From Polynucleobacter bastaniensis (GTDB lineage: Bacteria > Pseudomonadota > Gammaproteobacteria > Burkholderiales > Burkholderiaceae), in assembly GCF_018882205.1 (NCBI RefSeq), contig NZ_JACVOU010000002.1:482634-546633 (forward strand): a stretch of 64,000 nt of DNA, read 5' to 3'. A model generated the notes under the pieces. That model made no database searches. It had not been told where the DNA came from and saw only the letters and a list, made by a program, of their open reading frames with translations. Of the stretch, positions 36,407 to 44,144 are shown in pieces; the first letter of the stretch is position 1; the number at the start of each line of letters is the position of its first letter. Position numbers and translations under genes: made by a program.

Positions 36407-37870
36407 ATGAGCACAATTCGTCAACACCTAGTATTTCTGACTGGCCATCGCATTAGTGCGAACACTGCCCCTGAAGAGGTTGGTAGCCTGAGCAAAATTG
36501 GCGCAGCTATTGCCTTTGCCAGTTTCTTAGCTGCCTTGCAATTTGGTATTGCTGGCTGGTTTCTAGCAATGGACTTGCATATCCTCCTGCAAATCCTCAT
36601 GGCACTCGTATTTGCTGGCATTGGCGCTGCCATTGTTTTGGTGCTTGACCGTAACTTCATTTATCTAGCCGACACTCGCTATGAGACCGATAAGAAGCTC
36701 ACCTTTGTCTACTTAGGTATTCGTATCTTTTTAATTACCGTGATTGGGTCTTTAAGCAGTCAATTTACGATGCCCTTATTTTTAAAGTCGGAACTAGCAA
36801 TTCATGCGCAGGATATGAAAGATGGCCGGTTCACCCAAGCAAAAGAGCGCTATCAAGAAAAGTATGAGTTAGCCGATAAGACTGCAGGACTCACAAGTCT
36901 GGAAGATAGAACTACGAAACTGCGTAAGGAGATCTCATCATTAACACCAGAGTTAGTACGTCAACGCGGCCTAGTGGGCCAATGCTTTGCGGACTACAAC
37001 AAAAAAACCAAGACTACCTTTGCACCCGATTTAGATGAGCATGACATCATTAGTTTGTACGCCAAAGATAAGCGTGAGTGTGAGCGCATTGATGGCATCT
37101 ATCGCGAGAATTATCGTAATTATGTCAGCCCTAAAGAGGCAGAGCTCGAGCGCATGGGCGCAGCAATTACTCAAGCGCAAGGCGATATTGATATTGCTAA
37201 AAAAGATATTGCGCAAGATTTAGACAAGGCAGCCAAGATTAATGAGTCTTACATCAATGTAGCTTCTGCTGATGTGCTCTCGTCTTTAGTGCGCAATAAT
37301 CCTGGTGCATTTATAAAATACGCCTTAATTACTTTATTGCAATTGTGTTTAGAGCTCATGCCGATCTTGCTCAAGCTCCAAGCTGGGCAATCACCGCTCG
37401 GTCATCGCATGGCTATCTTTGCCTATGGCAATAAAACGCGCGCTCTTGCACAAGTCAACCAAAGTGCTGCAAGACGCCTTGATGCCGATGCACAGATTGC
37501 ACTAGCGCGTCACGAGCATGCTCTAGTGGATAAAGAGCAATACGCCATACGACAAGAGGCGGACTCTGCAATCACCAAGCAAAAGCTCATTCAAGATCTG
37601 GAAAATGAAAAGATCCGTCAAGAGTTAGAAGAGCTCAGACGTCAGAGTAATGCGTATCTACGAGCACAGCATCAATTTACCCAATCGTTTACTCAAGCGA
37701 GTGGCCAGTTCGTCAATCGCGTAGTCATGCCAGCGATGGCAACTGTTAGTAAACCGTTTAGTGCCAAGTCTTCTAACGAAGGTGAGTCATCAACTGAGCC
37801 ATCATCTTCAGGCGCTAAGGTCTATGCGTTTGGCGGCTATCCTGACTTAGGGGCTAAGGCGGCATCATGA
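36407..37870 (+). CDS. DUF4407 domain membrane protein
   Basis: A 487-residue protein. Three N-terminal helices (about 28-52, 57-80, 99-122, with the conserved LDRNF after the second) precede a long soluble coiled-coil region (about 140-290), then a fourth helix (KYALITLLQLCLELMPILLKL), and a second coiled coil (DKEQYAIRQEADSAITKQKLIQDLENEKIRQELEELRRQ in parts). This is the DUF4407 layout; the function of the family is not established. It opens an operon with two lipoproteins, with the next start overlapping by ATGA. Its promoter has a LexA-type box and palindrome b. Confidence 0.8.
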   Translation: MSTIRQHLVFLTGHRISANTAPEEVGSLSKIGAAIAFASFLAALQFGIAGWFLAMDLHILLQILMALVFAGIGAAIVLVLDRNFIYLADTRYETDKKLTFVYLGIRIFLITVIGSLSSQFTMPLFLKSELAIHAQDMKDGRFTQAKERYQEKYELADKTAGLTSLEDRTTKLRKEISSLTPELVRQRGLVGQCFADYNKKTKTTFAPDLDEHDIISLYAKDKRECERIDGIYRENYRNYVSPKEAELERMGAAITQAQGDIDIAKKDIAQDLDKAAKINESYINVASADVLSSLVRNNPGAFIKYALITLLQLCLELMPILLKLQAGQSPLGHRMAIFAYGNKTRALAQVNQSAARRLDADAQIALARHEHALVDKEQYAIRQEADSAITKQKLIQDLENEKIRQELEELRRQSNAYLRAQHQFTQSFTQASGQFVNRVVMPAMATVSKPFSAKSSNEGESSTEPSSSGAKVYAFGGYPDLGAKAAS

Positions 37871-38727
37871 GGGCAATCTTGATCCTCGGTTTAGTGATGC
37901 TGCTTGGCGCTTGCTCAAGTACGCCACGCAATAGTAGCAACTACAGCTATAGCAATACCTATGTTGCGCCAACTAAACCGCAGTATCAAGCTCAAACCTA
38001 TCAAGCTCCAACTTATAGGGCGCAAGCCTACTCAGCAACGGCAAACAATTCCTATAGTGCGCAAAGACCGACCCAAAAAGTATCATCTGTTTCACCCCAA
38101 GCAACAGTTTCTAATTTCGAGCGCTTAAGTTATGAAGATTTAGTCCGTTTTGAGCCTGATTGTGAGCAACGCGTTGAGCAGACTGCGCTATTGGAAGAGC
38201 AGCTCAAACGCAATCGCTTTTATACCGTCGATGGTGTAGAGGGAAATACCTATCCTGGAAAAATTAGTAAGAGTTACTACTCGCTAGCCAAGTATCGAAT
38301 TTGGGCCTTACGCTTTGCCTGCCAAGGTAGTGAAGTGAGTCGCGATTTTATTAAGGCAGATTTGCAAGCAAGTCCTAATCAGCCACCTAGTGCAATGCCA
38401 CGTTGTTACTTTGAAGAGACCGTAGAGGCTAAAACAGGCTATCAGCAAACCCAATATTTAACGAGTGATCACAAATCTAACCGTAAAGAAATTTGTACCA
38501 ATTTTCCCTATGCGCAAGAAAGGCCATTCATCCGAGTAGGGGATCAGATGAGCTTAAGTCCCAGAGATATTAAAGACGGGGCATCGCATTCGGCTCTGCG
38601 TAAGTGGAAGGGCAATATCTATCAACTCGTCTCAAAAACCGAGATGCATTTAAACCAAGCAGTGCGTTTTACCTTAGTGACCGTGCGGTCAGGTGTGAAT
38701 CAATGGACTGTAGTCGATAAGTTTTGA
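37867..38727 (+). CDS. Lipoprotein with Tyr/Gln/Ala-rich linker, unknown domain
   Basis: A 286-residue lipoprotein with signal AILILGLVMLLGAC (lipobox LGAC). A low-complexity linker rich in Tyr, Gln, Ala and Thr spans about residues 20-85 with repeats of the type YQAQTYQAPTYRAQAY. A folded domain (about 90-286) has four or more cysteines and a tail rich in beta strands. It is unrecognised. It is translated with the DUF4407 protein and the LPP20-like lipoprotein, suggesting an envelope-spanning complex. Confidence 0.7.
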   Translation: MRAILILGLVMLLGACSSTPRNSSNYSYSNTYVAPTKPQYQAQTYQAPTYRAQAYSATANNSYSAQRPTQKVSSVSPQATVSNFERLSYEDLVRFEPDCEQRVEQTALLEEQLKRNRFYTVDGVEGNTYPGKISKSYYSLAKYRIWALRFACQGSEVSRDFIKADLQASPNQPPSAMPRCYFEETVEAKTGYQQTQYLTSDHKSNRKEICTNFPYAQERPFIRVGDQMSLSPRDIKDGASHSALRKWKGNIYQLVSKTEMHLNQAVRFTLVTVRSGVNQWTVVDKF

Positions 38728-38750
38728 ATTTAATTAAAAAAGGAATCATC

Positions 38751-39695
38751 ATGAAACAGCAACATTACCGTATGCGCAGTATTGCCATTAGTGGCGCTTT
38801 AGGCTTAATCCTTACTGCTTGTGGAAGCAATCCTGTGCAGCAAGTACAAAACCAACAGCAAGACGATTATCGGGCGCAGGCCAAGGTGGCCAAGCAAGCC
38901 ATTAGTGAGGCGCCTGACTGGATGAGCAAACTACCAAAAGAGTCTGGCGTGATCTATGAGAATGGCACGGCTATTAGTAGCGATTTTTCAATGGCTGATC
39001 TCAAAGCCAAAACCATGGCCTACGTGAAGATTTGCACCAGCGCTGGTGGTAAAGTGCGCAGCCAAATGAAGATGTATCGCGCTGATAATGATGCGGCCTC
39101 CGTTGAGCAATCTGAATTAACCGTCCGCAGCCTATGTCCTGATGTGGATATCTCTGGTGTAGAAACGGTAGAGATGAAGCATGTGGCCGAAGGCAATCGG
39201 ATTCGCACCTATGTCTTGGTTGCACTGCCTTTGGGCTCAAAAAATGTAGCTAGAAGCGCTAAGGATATTCAGAACCGTTCAGGCGATGCTTTTAAAGAGC
39301 TTGATGGGATCACTAAAGATACCAGAGAGCAAAACCCCAACGTAACGCCTGCAGTAAGTCCAGTTGCGCCCAATAAAGTAGAGCAGTTAAGTAAAAACCC
39401 AGCGCCCATATTGAGCACACCTACGACACAAGCCGAGCCAGCCAGAGTAGAGCAAGTCATGCCACCGCTATCACCAGCGTCGAATAGACCATTGGTTGCG
39501 CCAGCCACTAAGCCCGATGGCTCGCTTTTAGAGTCCGTCAAAGCGATAGGTCATGATGCGGTGATTGTGCAAGGCCCCAATGGTACTGACAAGCAAATAG
39601 GCTTACTGGGATCAAAAAATCCAGAGTATGTTGCGCGCCGTGCAGAGGCCTTACAAAAGCCTGGCGCAGTCATTGGCCAAGTCAGTATTGAGTAG
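38751..39695 (+). CDS. LPP20-like lipoprotein
   Basis: A 314-residue lipoprotein (signal MRSIAISGALGLILTAC). The segment EAPDWMSKLPKESGVIYENGTAISSDFSMADLKAKTMAYVKI (read in two parts) follows the LPP20/FlgP pattern of P-x-W, an aromatic strand and a long helix. The C-terminal 130 residues are proline-rich and disordered (PVAPNKVEQLSKNPAPIL). ATG 38751 has AAGGA ten bases upstream; the earlier in-frame TTG at 38724 overlaps the previous gene. It is the last gene of the DUF4407 operon. Confidence 0.65.
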   Translation: MKQQHYRMRSIAISGALGLILTACGSNPVQQVQNQQQDDYRAQAKVAKQAISEAPDWMSKLPKESGVIYENGTAISSDFSMADLKAKTMAYVKICTSAGGKVRSQMKMYRADNDAASVEQSELTVRSLCPDVDISGVETVEMKHVAEGNRIRTYVLVALPLGSKNVARSAKDIQNRSGDAFKELDGITKDTREQNPNVTPAVSPVAPNKVEQLSKNPAPILSTPTTQAEPARVEQVMPPLSPASNRPLVAPATKPDGSLLESVKAIGHDAVIVQGPNGTDKQIGLLGSKNPEYVARRAEALQKPGAVIGQVSIE

Positions 39696-39769
39696 CTTGA
39701 TTAGTGGGATGACTGTGGCATATGAGCGAATGGAAAAGCTCTATAGTAGTGCCTATAATAGGTGACATC

Positions 39770-40300
39770 ATGATCAATCATTTTGTTCACGCTCTAGCAT
39801 TTTCGGCAGAGAAGCATAAAAATCAGCGGCGTAAAGATGCGCTAATCACGCCGTATATCAATCACCCAATTGCACTAGTCAATGTTTTGGTAAATGAGGG
39901 TGGGGTGATGTCTTGGGATGTGCTGTGCGCAGCCTTATTACATGATGTCATTGAAGATACACAAACGACTGAGGAAGAGTTAATCACCCATTTTGGTAAA
40001 AAAGTGACTGCGATTGTCAAAGAGTTAACCGACGATAAATCACTTGCTAAAGAGGTACGCAAAAGCCTACAAATCGCTCATACCCCTTTTGCTAGCCATG
40101 AGGCCAAGCTTGTCAAACTCGCCGATAAGATTTGCAATCTACGCGATATATTGGTCGCACCGCCAGCTGGCTGGGATCTTGAGCGCAAGCAAGCGTATTT
40201 TGTATGGTCTGAAGCAGTGGTCGCCGGCATTAGGGGAACTAATTCCAAGCTAGAAAAGGTATTTGATGGCTTGCTAGAAGAGGCTCAGCAAATGCAGTAG
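39770..40300 (+). CDS. Small HD-domain (p)ppGpp hydrolase-like protein (MESH1/SAH type)
   Basis: A 176-residue single-domain protein. The HD signature is complete: H in HALAFSAEKHKNQRRK, H in YINHPIALVNVL, HD in LLHDVIEDTQTTEEEL, and the late acidic site in VKLADKICNLRDIL. This is the layout of the hydrolase half of RelA/SpoT and of stand-alone small alarmone hydrolases such as MESH1, which remove the 3' pyrophosphate of (p)ppGpp. There is no synthetase or TGS domain. ATG 39770 has AGGTGA seven bases upstream. It may also act on other 3'-phosphonucleotides. Confidence 0.8.
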   Translation: MINHFVHALAFSAEKHKNQRRKDALITPYINHPIALVNVLVNEGGVMSWDVLCAALLHDVIEDTQTTEEELITHFGKKVTAIVKELTDDKSLAKEVRKSLQIAHTPFASHEAKLVKLADKICNLRDILVAPPAGWDLERKQAYFVWSEAVVAGIRGTNSKLEKVFDGLLEEAQQMQ

Positions 40301-40319
40301 GCGAACCTTGATACAGGGT

Positions 40320-40718
40320 TTAGGTATCGAGTTTGCTGGTGATTGATAATTCACCCCACATCACGATATCCATATCGACCAATTGCCAACCTTTGTGTTG
40401 AAAGCCAATATCAAAATCATCTGTGGTCTTGCTCTGCCGAAAAATGGCATTTAAGTCTGTTTGCTCATCTTGTGGCACGGTCTCAGAGAAGTAGATGAGG
40501 TGCTGACCTTCGCTAGAGAGGTTTACTTCCGTAAAGTCCTGACTCCCCACGCTAATACCAATATTTTCATCATATTCGGCCAAAAAATTAGGCGGATTCT
40601 CAGTAATGAAAGACCCGCTTTTCCAAAGAAAGCCACAATGCATTTCTTTATTATCTTTGCGGTAGGTCATACGCTCGGTAAGGTGAAATTCTTTTTTAGG
40701 TGAAATACTAAAAGACAT
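40320..40718 (-). CDS. Hypothetical protein, 132 residues
   Basis: A soluble, mostly beta-strand protein (FHLTERMTYRKDNKEMHCGFLWKSG in parts, then WQLVDMDIVMWGELSI). No signal peptide or helix is seen. GGAG lies six bases before the ATG. It sits 48 bp downstream of the bactofilin gene on the same strand and may be part of its operon. It is unrecognised. Confidence 0.6.
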   Translation of the reverse strand: MSFSISPKKEFHLTERMTYRKDNKEMHCGFLWKSGSFITENPPNFLAEYDENIGISVGSQDFTEVNLSSEGQHLIYFSETVPQDEQTDLNAIFRQSKTTDDFDIGFQHKGWQLVDMDIVMWGELSITSKLDT

Positions 40719-40766
40719 AGAGAACTCCGTTGAGTAGTATCCGAAGTAGTAGCTGACGTTAGTAGA

Positions 40767-41192
40767 TTAGGAGGCGATCTTCTTGGTGAGATCAAAGGCA
40801 ATCACATCCGATGGCTGATGTGCGCTCTGATCTAATACTGAGCAAGTGAGGAGCCCATTGACTCTGGCATTTGGATGGATATCAATCGATTTATAGTGAA
40901 TATCACCGTGGATCAGCGCGCCTGGATAGACCTCAATTTTTTCATCTACGGTAATAGTGCCCTCAATCGTCCCGGCAACAATGAGATTGGTGTAATGCAA
41001 ATCGCCTGTCAGGACGCCATCTTTGTCGATCACTAAGGTTGCTTTACTTTCTAGAGCTTCTGTAATGTTGCCCATAAAATGACCTAAAACCCGAATATTG
41101 CCATTGCCCTCGAGGTTACCAAGCACTTTAGATCCCGAACCAATTTCATTAGTAAAGGATAGTTGTGAGCTAGTTGGTTTTCTATCAAACAT
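40767..41192 (-). CDS. Bactofilin
   Basis: A 141-residue bactofilin (DUF583), a cytoskeletal protein that polymerises as a right-handed beta helix without nucleotide. Core repeats: IGSGSKVLGNLEGNGNIRVLGHFMGNI (in parts), GVLTGDLHYTNLIVAGTIEGTI, YPGALIHGDIHYKSIDIHPNARVNGLL. The N-terminal 20 residues and the C-terminal tail (ALDLTKK-like) flank the core as usual. It may help shape the cell or place envelope proteins. Confidence 0.88.
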   Translation of the reverse strand: MFDRKPTSSQLSFTNEIGSGSKVLGNLEGNGNIRVLGHFMGNITEALESKATLVIDKDGVLTGDLHYTNLIVAGTIEGTITVDEKIEVYPGALIHGDIHYKSIDIHPNARVNGLLTCSVLDQSAHQPSDVIAFDLTKKIAS

Positions 41193-41563
41193 GGTTATTC
41201 ACAATGCATTTTTTTAGAATCTAAATTTGGTTGCCAACAAAACAGATTATTCATGCTGTGTCGAAACGGGACCATACGCACGCTTAACTGATTTATTGAC
41301 ATGGATTTATCTTGTTCTTGATGAGCCATTTTGTCCAATCAATTTTTGAGTTTTTTACGAGATGAAATTTAGTTGCAAAGCAATAATTTGATAGCGCTTC
41401 TAAGTGCTTGATTCGTCTACACAGAGCTCAAACTTCTTAAAGATATATGACAAAAAAATGACTCAAACCCACTATACAAATAAGGTGATTATTTGTGTCT
41501 ATATCCCTAGGTAAGAAGGGGGGTGAAAACCCTAGCATCAATCTTAGCGTCAAATAACTTTAA
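41193..41563. other. 371-bp intergenic region, A/T-rich, one GNRA hairpin
   Basis: This gap lies between two leftward genes (41564-41782 and bactofilin) and should hold the bactofilin promoter. I see no coding frame. The segment 41519-41535 can form GGGT-GAAA-ACCC, resembling the first hairpin of the RNA at 41891 (GGGC-GAAA-GCCC, with a paired T-A to C-G change), but without the rest of that structure or a terminator. Confidence 0.35.
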
Positions 41564-41782
41564 CTACTCATTGAACCATTCGTAGTTGATATCTTGAATT
41601 TCCAGTACCTCTTGATAGTGGGCTAAGCAATACTCGCTCCAATCAGCCTGGAATGCAGCCGAGCTCGTATCACAGTGATAGCGGTTAAGTAAATTGAGTA
41701 GGCCGTGATCTTTAGTCTCGAGAATATCGCGCTCGCCACTTTTGCCTTTGACATGAACTGAGATTGCGTGTTTTCCGCTCAT
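41564..41782 (-). CDS. Hypothetical protein, 72 residues
   Basis: A small protein: MSGKHAISVHVKGKSGERDI, a loop with RYHCDTSSAAFQADW, and the end EIQDINYEWFNE. A good ribosome site (GGAG) lies eight bases before the start. It is divergent from the structured RNA at 41891. It is unrecognised. Confidence 0.6.
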   Translation of the reverse strand: MSGKHAISVHVKGKSGERDILETKDHGLLNLLNRYHCDTSSAAFQADWSEYCLAHYQEVLEIQDINYEWFNE

Positions 41783-41855
41783 GGGTGTCTCCTTCTAATA
41801 TTTTTATCCAGCTTACACGTAATTGGCTACTGTTGTAATTACTCCAAGTAAATTC

Positions 41856-41884
41856 TTTACAAAAAATGTAATTGTCTTTATATT
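41856..41884 (+). promoter_or_regulatory. Sigma-70 promoter of the structured RNA
   Basis: TTTACA (41856-41861) and TATATT (41879-41884) are separated by exactly 17 bp. Transcription should begin near 41891, directly at the 5' side of the closing helix of the RNA that follows. Confidence 0.65.
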
Positions 41885-41890
41885 GACCAA

Positions 41891-42022
41891 TACATGAAGA
41901 GGGGGCGAAAGCCCACAGCAACCGGTCTATTAGACAACGGTGCTACGCTTATAGCGAATGTGATCTAGCAAGGCAACTTGATTAGATAACTAAACGTAAA
42001 GCCCCCTCTTTGGGGCTTTTTT
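41891..42022 (+). ncRNA. Structured RNA of about 130 nt (riboswitch-like leader or small RNA)
   Basis: The sequence folds into nested perfect stems. The 5' end AAGAGGGGGC (41897-41906) is fully complementary over 10 bp to GCCCCCTCTT (42001-42010). Between them are CCGGTC/GAC-AA-CGG (41922-41940), CGCT-TAT-AGCG (41946-41956) and ATCTA-g-CAAG-GCAA-CTTG-at-TAGAT (41963-41987) with a GNRA loop. An alternative 5' hairpin GGGC-GAAA-GCCC (41903-41914) and a terminator AAAGCCCC/GGGGCTTT plus T-run (41998-42022) compete with the closing helix. That mutually exclusive pairing is what transcription-controlling riboswitches use. A consensus promoter precedes it. The next gene starts 45 nt later. I do not recognise a known class. 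Confidence 0.65.
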
Positions 42023-42066
42023 CATTTCTAAAGCCCATGTTCTTTAACAACTTGAGGAGATTCATT

Positions 42067-42303
42067 ATGGCTAGAGTCATCGTGGGCGATCAACAATTGC
42101 CCGCAAAAGTAGTCTACGTTGGTAGTGCAATACAGGTTTGGGTTGTCGATGACATTTACCGGCTCTTTGTCGGTGATCACAGTCTAAATATTACCGACCC
42201 AGAAGCTGCTGAATTAGCAGCGGATATCAAAAACCTCGATCCACCAGCGCTAGAGCAAAAGTGGCTAGCGATTGCCAAGGAGTTTTTAAGTAGTTTGCAG
42301 TAA
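42067..42303 (+). CDS. Hypothetical protein, 78 residues, downstream of the structured RNA
   Basis: A small cytoplasmic protein: MARVIVGDQQLPAKVVYVG, a strand pair IQVWVVDDIYRLFVGD, and a helix DPEAAELAADIKNL. AGGAG lies seven bases before ATG 42067. Its transcription probably passes the RNA at 41891-42022, so expression may depend on terminator read-through. It is unrecognised. Confidence 0.65.
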   Translation: MARVIVGDQQLPAKVVYVGSAIQVWVVDDIYRLFVGDHSLNITDPEAAELAADIKNLDPPALEQKWLAIAKEFLSSLQ

Positions 42304-42350
42304 GCAACAAGGGCAGCAACAGAAGCAACAGAAGCAAAAGAAGTAAAGAT

Positions 42351-42413
42351 AGTAAAGGCGGAGTTAATCCCAATTGCCAGGCCTGACACCTTGTCGAACT
42401 GGCTAAATAGGAG
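42351..42413 (+). promoter_or_regulatory. Duplicated 63-bp leader element, copy 1
   Basis: It begins AGTAAAGGCGGAGTTAATCC and ends GGCTAAATAGGAG, which is the ribosome site of the ORF at 42420. GCCAG (42376-42380) pairs with CTGGC (42399-42403) directly before the Shine-Dalgarno. Copy 2 at 43701 has GCCAA/TTGGC at the same place, a compensatory change. It is preceded by a purine-rich stretch with AGAAGCAAC-type short repeats. Confidence 0.6.
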
Positions 42414-42419
42414 CTTTTT

Positions 42420-42593
42420 ATGTCAGAAATCAAAAAACAAAGTCTTGTCGAACTAGCCCTGTCGTTGGGTTTTACGATAGCAGATGAGAATGATCCCATT
42501 TATCAAAATGGTTGGGTCATTACTACTACCGTAGGAAAGGAATTAGAGCGTCTAACTCTATTGGAAGGGGGTGATCATGAGTCCAAAGAGTGA
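42420..42593 (+). CDS. Hypothetical protein, 57 residues
   Basis: A small acidic protein starting MSEIKKQSLVELALSLGFTI and ending LLEGGDHESKE. AGGAG within the leader element is nine bases before the ATG. It is unrecognised. A tiny frame of 18 codons (42577-42633) overlaps its end and the next start, and probably couples translation. Confidence 0.5.
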   Translation: MSEIKKQSLVELALSLGFTIADENDPIYQNGWVITTTVGKELERLTLLEGGDHESKE

Positions 42594-42629
42594 GCAAATC
42601 TTTCAAGCCAATCATGAGGAGGTACGCTC

Positions 42630-43247
42630 ATGAATCGCCGATCCTTTTTAATTCGCTCGAGCGCTGCTGTCGGCGCGCTACTGACCACCCAGTTCTTAAA
42701 AGAAGCGCAGTGGCTCATAGCTCAAGAAGATAAGGCGCTACTTATCCAGCCTCTTGCGCGCAGCATAGAGACGCTATATGCCGCCCCCAGTGAGGGTAAG
42801 TTTGCTTTATTTTTGGGCGGTAAACCTAATGAGTACATTAACCCTCAATTTACTTGGGAAGAATTTGGCAATATTGCTTGGGGGCATAGTGAGGAAGATA
42901 CGCTCGAGTATTTACGCGAGCACTATGACCTGTGTAAATGCGGTGCGCAAGATCTCCTCAATACCAAAGCCGATGATGACTTAGTGCTCGATTGGTGGTT
43001 ACGTCATCAATCACCCAATGCTTTGGCTTATAAAGAACTAGAGGGAATTGATCTGGGGCCAGAGTTTGACATTGCTGGAAAAACAGCGGGCAGCATTCGC
43101 TTTATTGATGGCTTTCATCCTGGCAATGAAACGCTCTGGGTTGAAGTGCCGGACTTACTCTCCATTTCCTTGTTACAAGCTCGGCTTAATGAGCTTGAAC
43201 AAGGCCTTCGCATAGAAGTATTGGAGGGTGATTATGGTTTGGGTTAG
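42630..43247 (+). CDS. Hypothetical protein with twin-arginine-like N-terminus
   Basis: A 205-residue protein. The N-terminus MNRRSFLIRSSAAVGALLTT has the R-R-x-F-L pattern of a Tat signal, though the hydrophobic part is short and no clear cleavage site is seen. The rest is soluble and acidic, with ITWEEFGNIAWG-like aromatic stretches, a Cys pair (DLCKCGAQD) and FIDGFHPGNETLWVEV. GAGGAGG precedes the start. It is unrecognised. The neighbours are all unknown small genes. Confidence 0.62.
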   Translation: MNRRSFLIRSSAAVGALLTTQFLKEAQWLIAQEDKALLIQPLARSIETLYAAPSEGKFALFLGGKPNEYINPQFTWEEFGNIAWGHSEEDTLEYLREHYDLCKCGAQDLLNTKADDDLVLDWWLRHQSPNALAYKELEGIDLGPEFDIAGKTAGSIRFIDGFHPGNETLWVEVPDLLSISLLQARLNELEQGLRIEVLEGDYGLG

Positions 43248-43265
43248 CTCAAAAAAGGCGCTACA

Positions 43266-43282
43266 AGCTCAATCTATGAGCT
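43266..43282. promoter_or_regulatory. Shared palindrome AGCTCA-N5-TGAGCT, copy c
   Basis: AGCTCAATCTATGAGCT, 45 nt upstream of the ATG at 43328. It is identical to copy b at 36343 in all 17 bases, although the flanking sequences differ. Confidence 0.65.
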
Positions 43283-43327
43283 ATCACGTTTTTACAATTT
43301 ATACATCAAGACAAACAGGGAGAAATC

Positions 43328-43690
43328 ATGCGTGACTATACCTATCTCAATGGCGCACGTTTTACTGTGTGCAACCTCTTTCGTAGCCTACGGTTTGATA
43401 TTGACCGCCTAGACATGAGTTGGGTTGATGGCGAAATGCCAGAATTTACCAGAGGACTGCGCGTTGTTGATAACGATGAAATGAATACCGTCACAGTCGA
43501 TGGGGAAGATGGCGATAAGCTCATCTTTAGCCTGACTTACATCTTTAGTAAAGAAGATGGTGCAGATGCCTTTAGAGCAGCAACTGATGCATACCTCAAA
43601 GTTGCGCTAGAGACCAAAGAATATTTGGTTTCTAGTCAAAAAAAAGATCCGCAAGGAAAGCCCGAGGTGAGTGAGTCGGTGCTGCATTAA
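43328..43690 (+). CDS. Hypothetical protein, 120 residues
   Basis: A soluble acidic protein: MRDYTYLNGARFTVCNLFRS, then MSWVDGEMPEFTRGLRVVDN, a strand pair TVTVDGEDGDKLIFSLTYIF and a helix DAFRAATDAYLKVALE. GGGAG lies six bases before the start. It is unrecognised. It is controlled from the promoter region with palindrome c, and leader copy 2 lies between it and the next gene. Confidence 0.62.
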   Translation: MRDYTYLNGARFTVCNLFRSLRFDIDRLDMSWVDGEMPEFTRGLRVVDNDEMNTVTVDGEDGDKLIFSLTYIFSKEDGADAFRAATDAYLKVALETKEYLVSSQKKDPQGKPEVSESVLH

Positions 43691-43700
43691 CAGTTGAAGT

Positions 43701-43763
43701 AGTAAGGGCGGAGTTAATCCCAATTGCCAAGCCCAGACCCACGTCAAATTGGCTAAATAGGAG
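43701..43763 (+). promoter_or_regulatory. Duplicated 63-bp leader element, copy 2
   Basis: It is colinear with copy 1 at exactly 1350 bp distance, with no gaps. The ends are almost identical and the middle differs. GCCAA (43726-43730) pairs with TTGGC (43749-43753), replacing the G-C pair of copy 1 by A-T. The stem sits immediately before TAAATAGGAG, the ribosome site of the gene at 43770. Confidence 0.6.
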
Positions 43764-43769
43764 AATGAA

Positions 43770-44144
43770 ATGAATATTACCCAACTCAAAATTGGTTTAC
43801 TGCAATTAAATGACAGTAAGTGGAAAAAGTTACTCGATGTTTTTCGGGATCGCTATATTCCCATTGCCTTTATCAAAGATGAAAATAATTACTTTGCCGA
43901 AGCGATTGAGCATCAAGGCGAGTATTTTTACCGTGTCGATGGCGTGACAGTACAAGCTGAGCAATACGAGTATGAGCGGGTGATTCATAACCCGAGGCTG
44001 TATTGCTTTTCTTCAGCATTAAAATTACACCATCGCATCCGCAAAGCTAAAGAATTGGGTTTAGGATTAGATTGGCCTAAAAGCAAGGCAGCGCCTAGCA
44101 ATATTTTTGATTTAGACAAAATCACACAGGAGAAAAGATCATGA
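43770..44144 (+). CDS. Hypothetical protein, 124 residues
   Basis: A soluble protein with MNITQLKIGLLQLNDSKWKK, a strand-rich middle (YFAEAIEHQGEYFYRVDGVTV) and a basic helix (HHRIRKAKELGLGLDWPKSK). It is preceded by leader copy 2 and overlaps the DUF3293 gene by ATGA. It is unrecognised. Confidence 0.62.
   Translation: MNITQLKIGLLQLNDSKWKKLLDVFRDRYIPIAFIKDENNYFAEAIEHQGEYFYRVDGVTVQAEQYEYERVIHNPRLYCFSSALKLHHRIRKAKELGLGLDWPKSKAAPSNIFDLDKITQEKRS

Noticed and set aside
41505..41540. A second structured RNA of the 41891 type
   Set aside because: Only the first GNRA hairpin is shared. There is no closing helix, no terminator and no clear promoter.
42304..42350. Tandem repeat (AGAAGCAAC-type) as a functional repeat or CRISPR-like array
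   Set aside because: It is a short, imperfect purine-rich low-complexity stretch of fewer than 50 bp. No CRISPR array was seen anywhere in the window.
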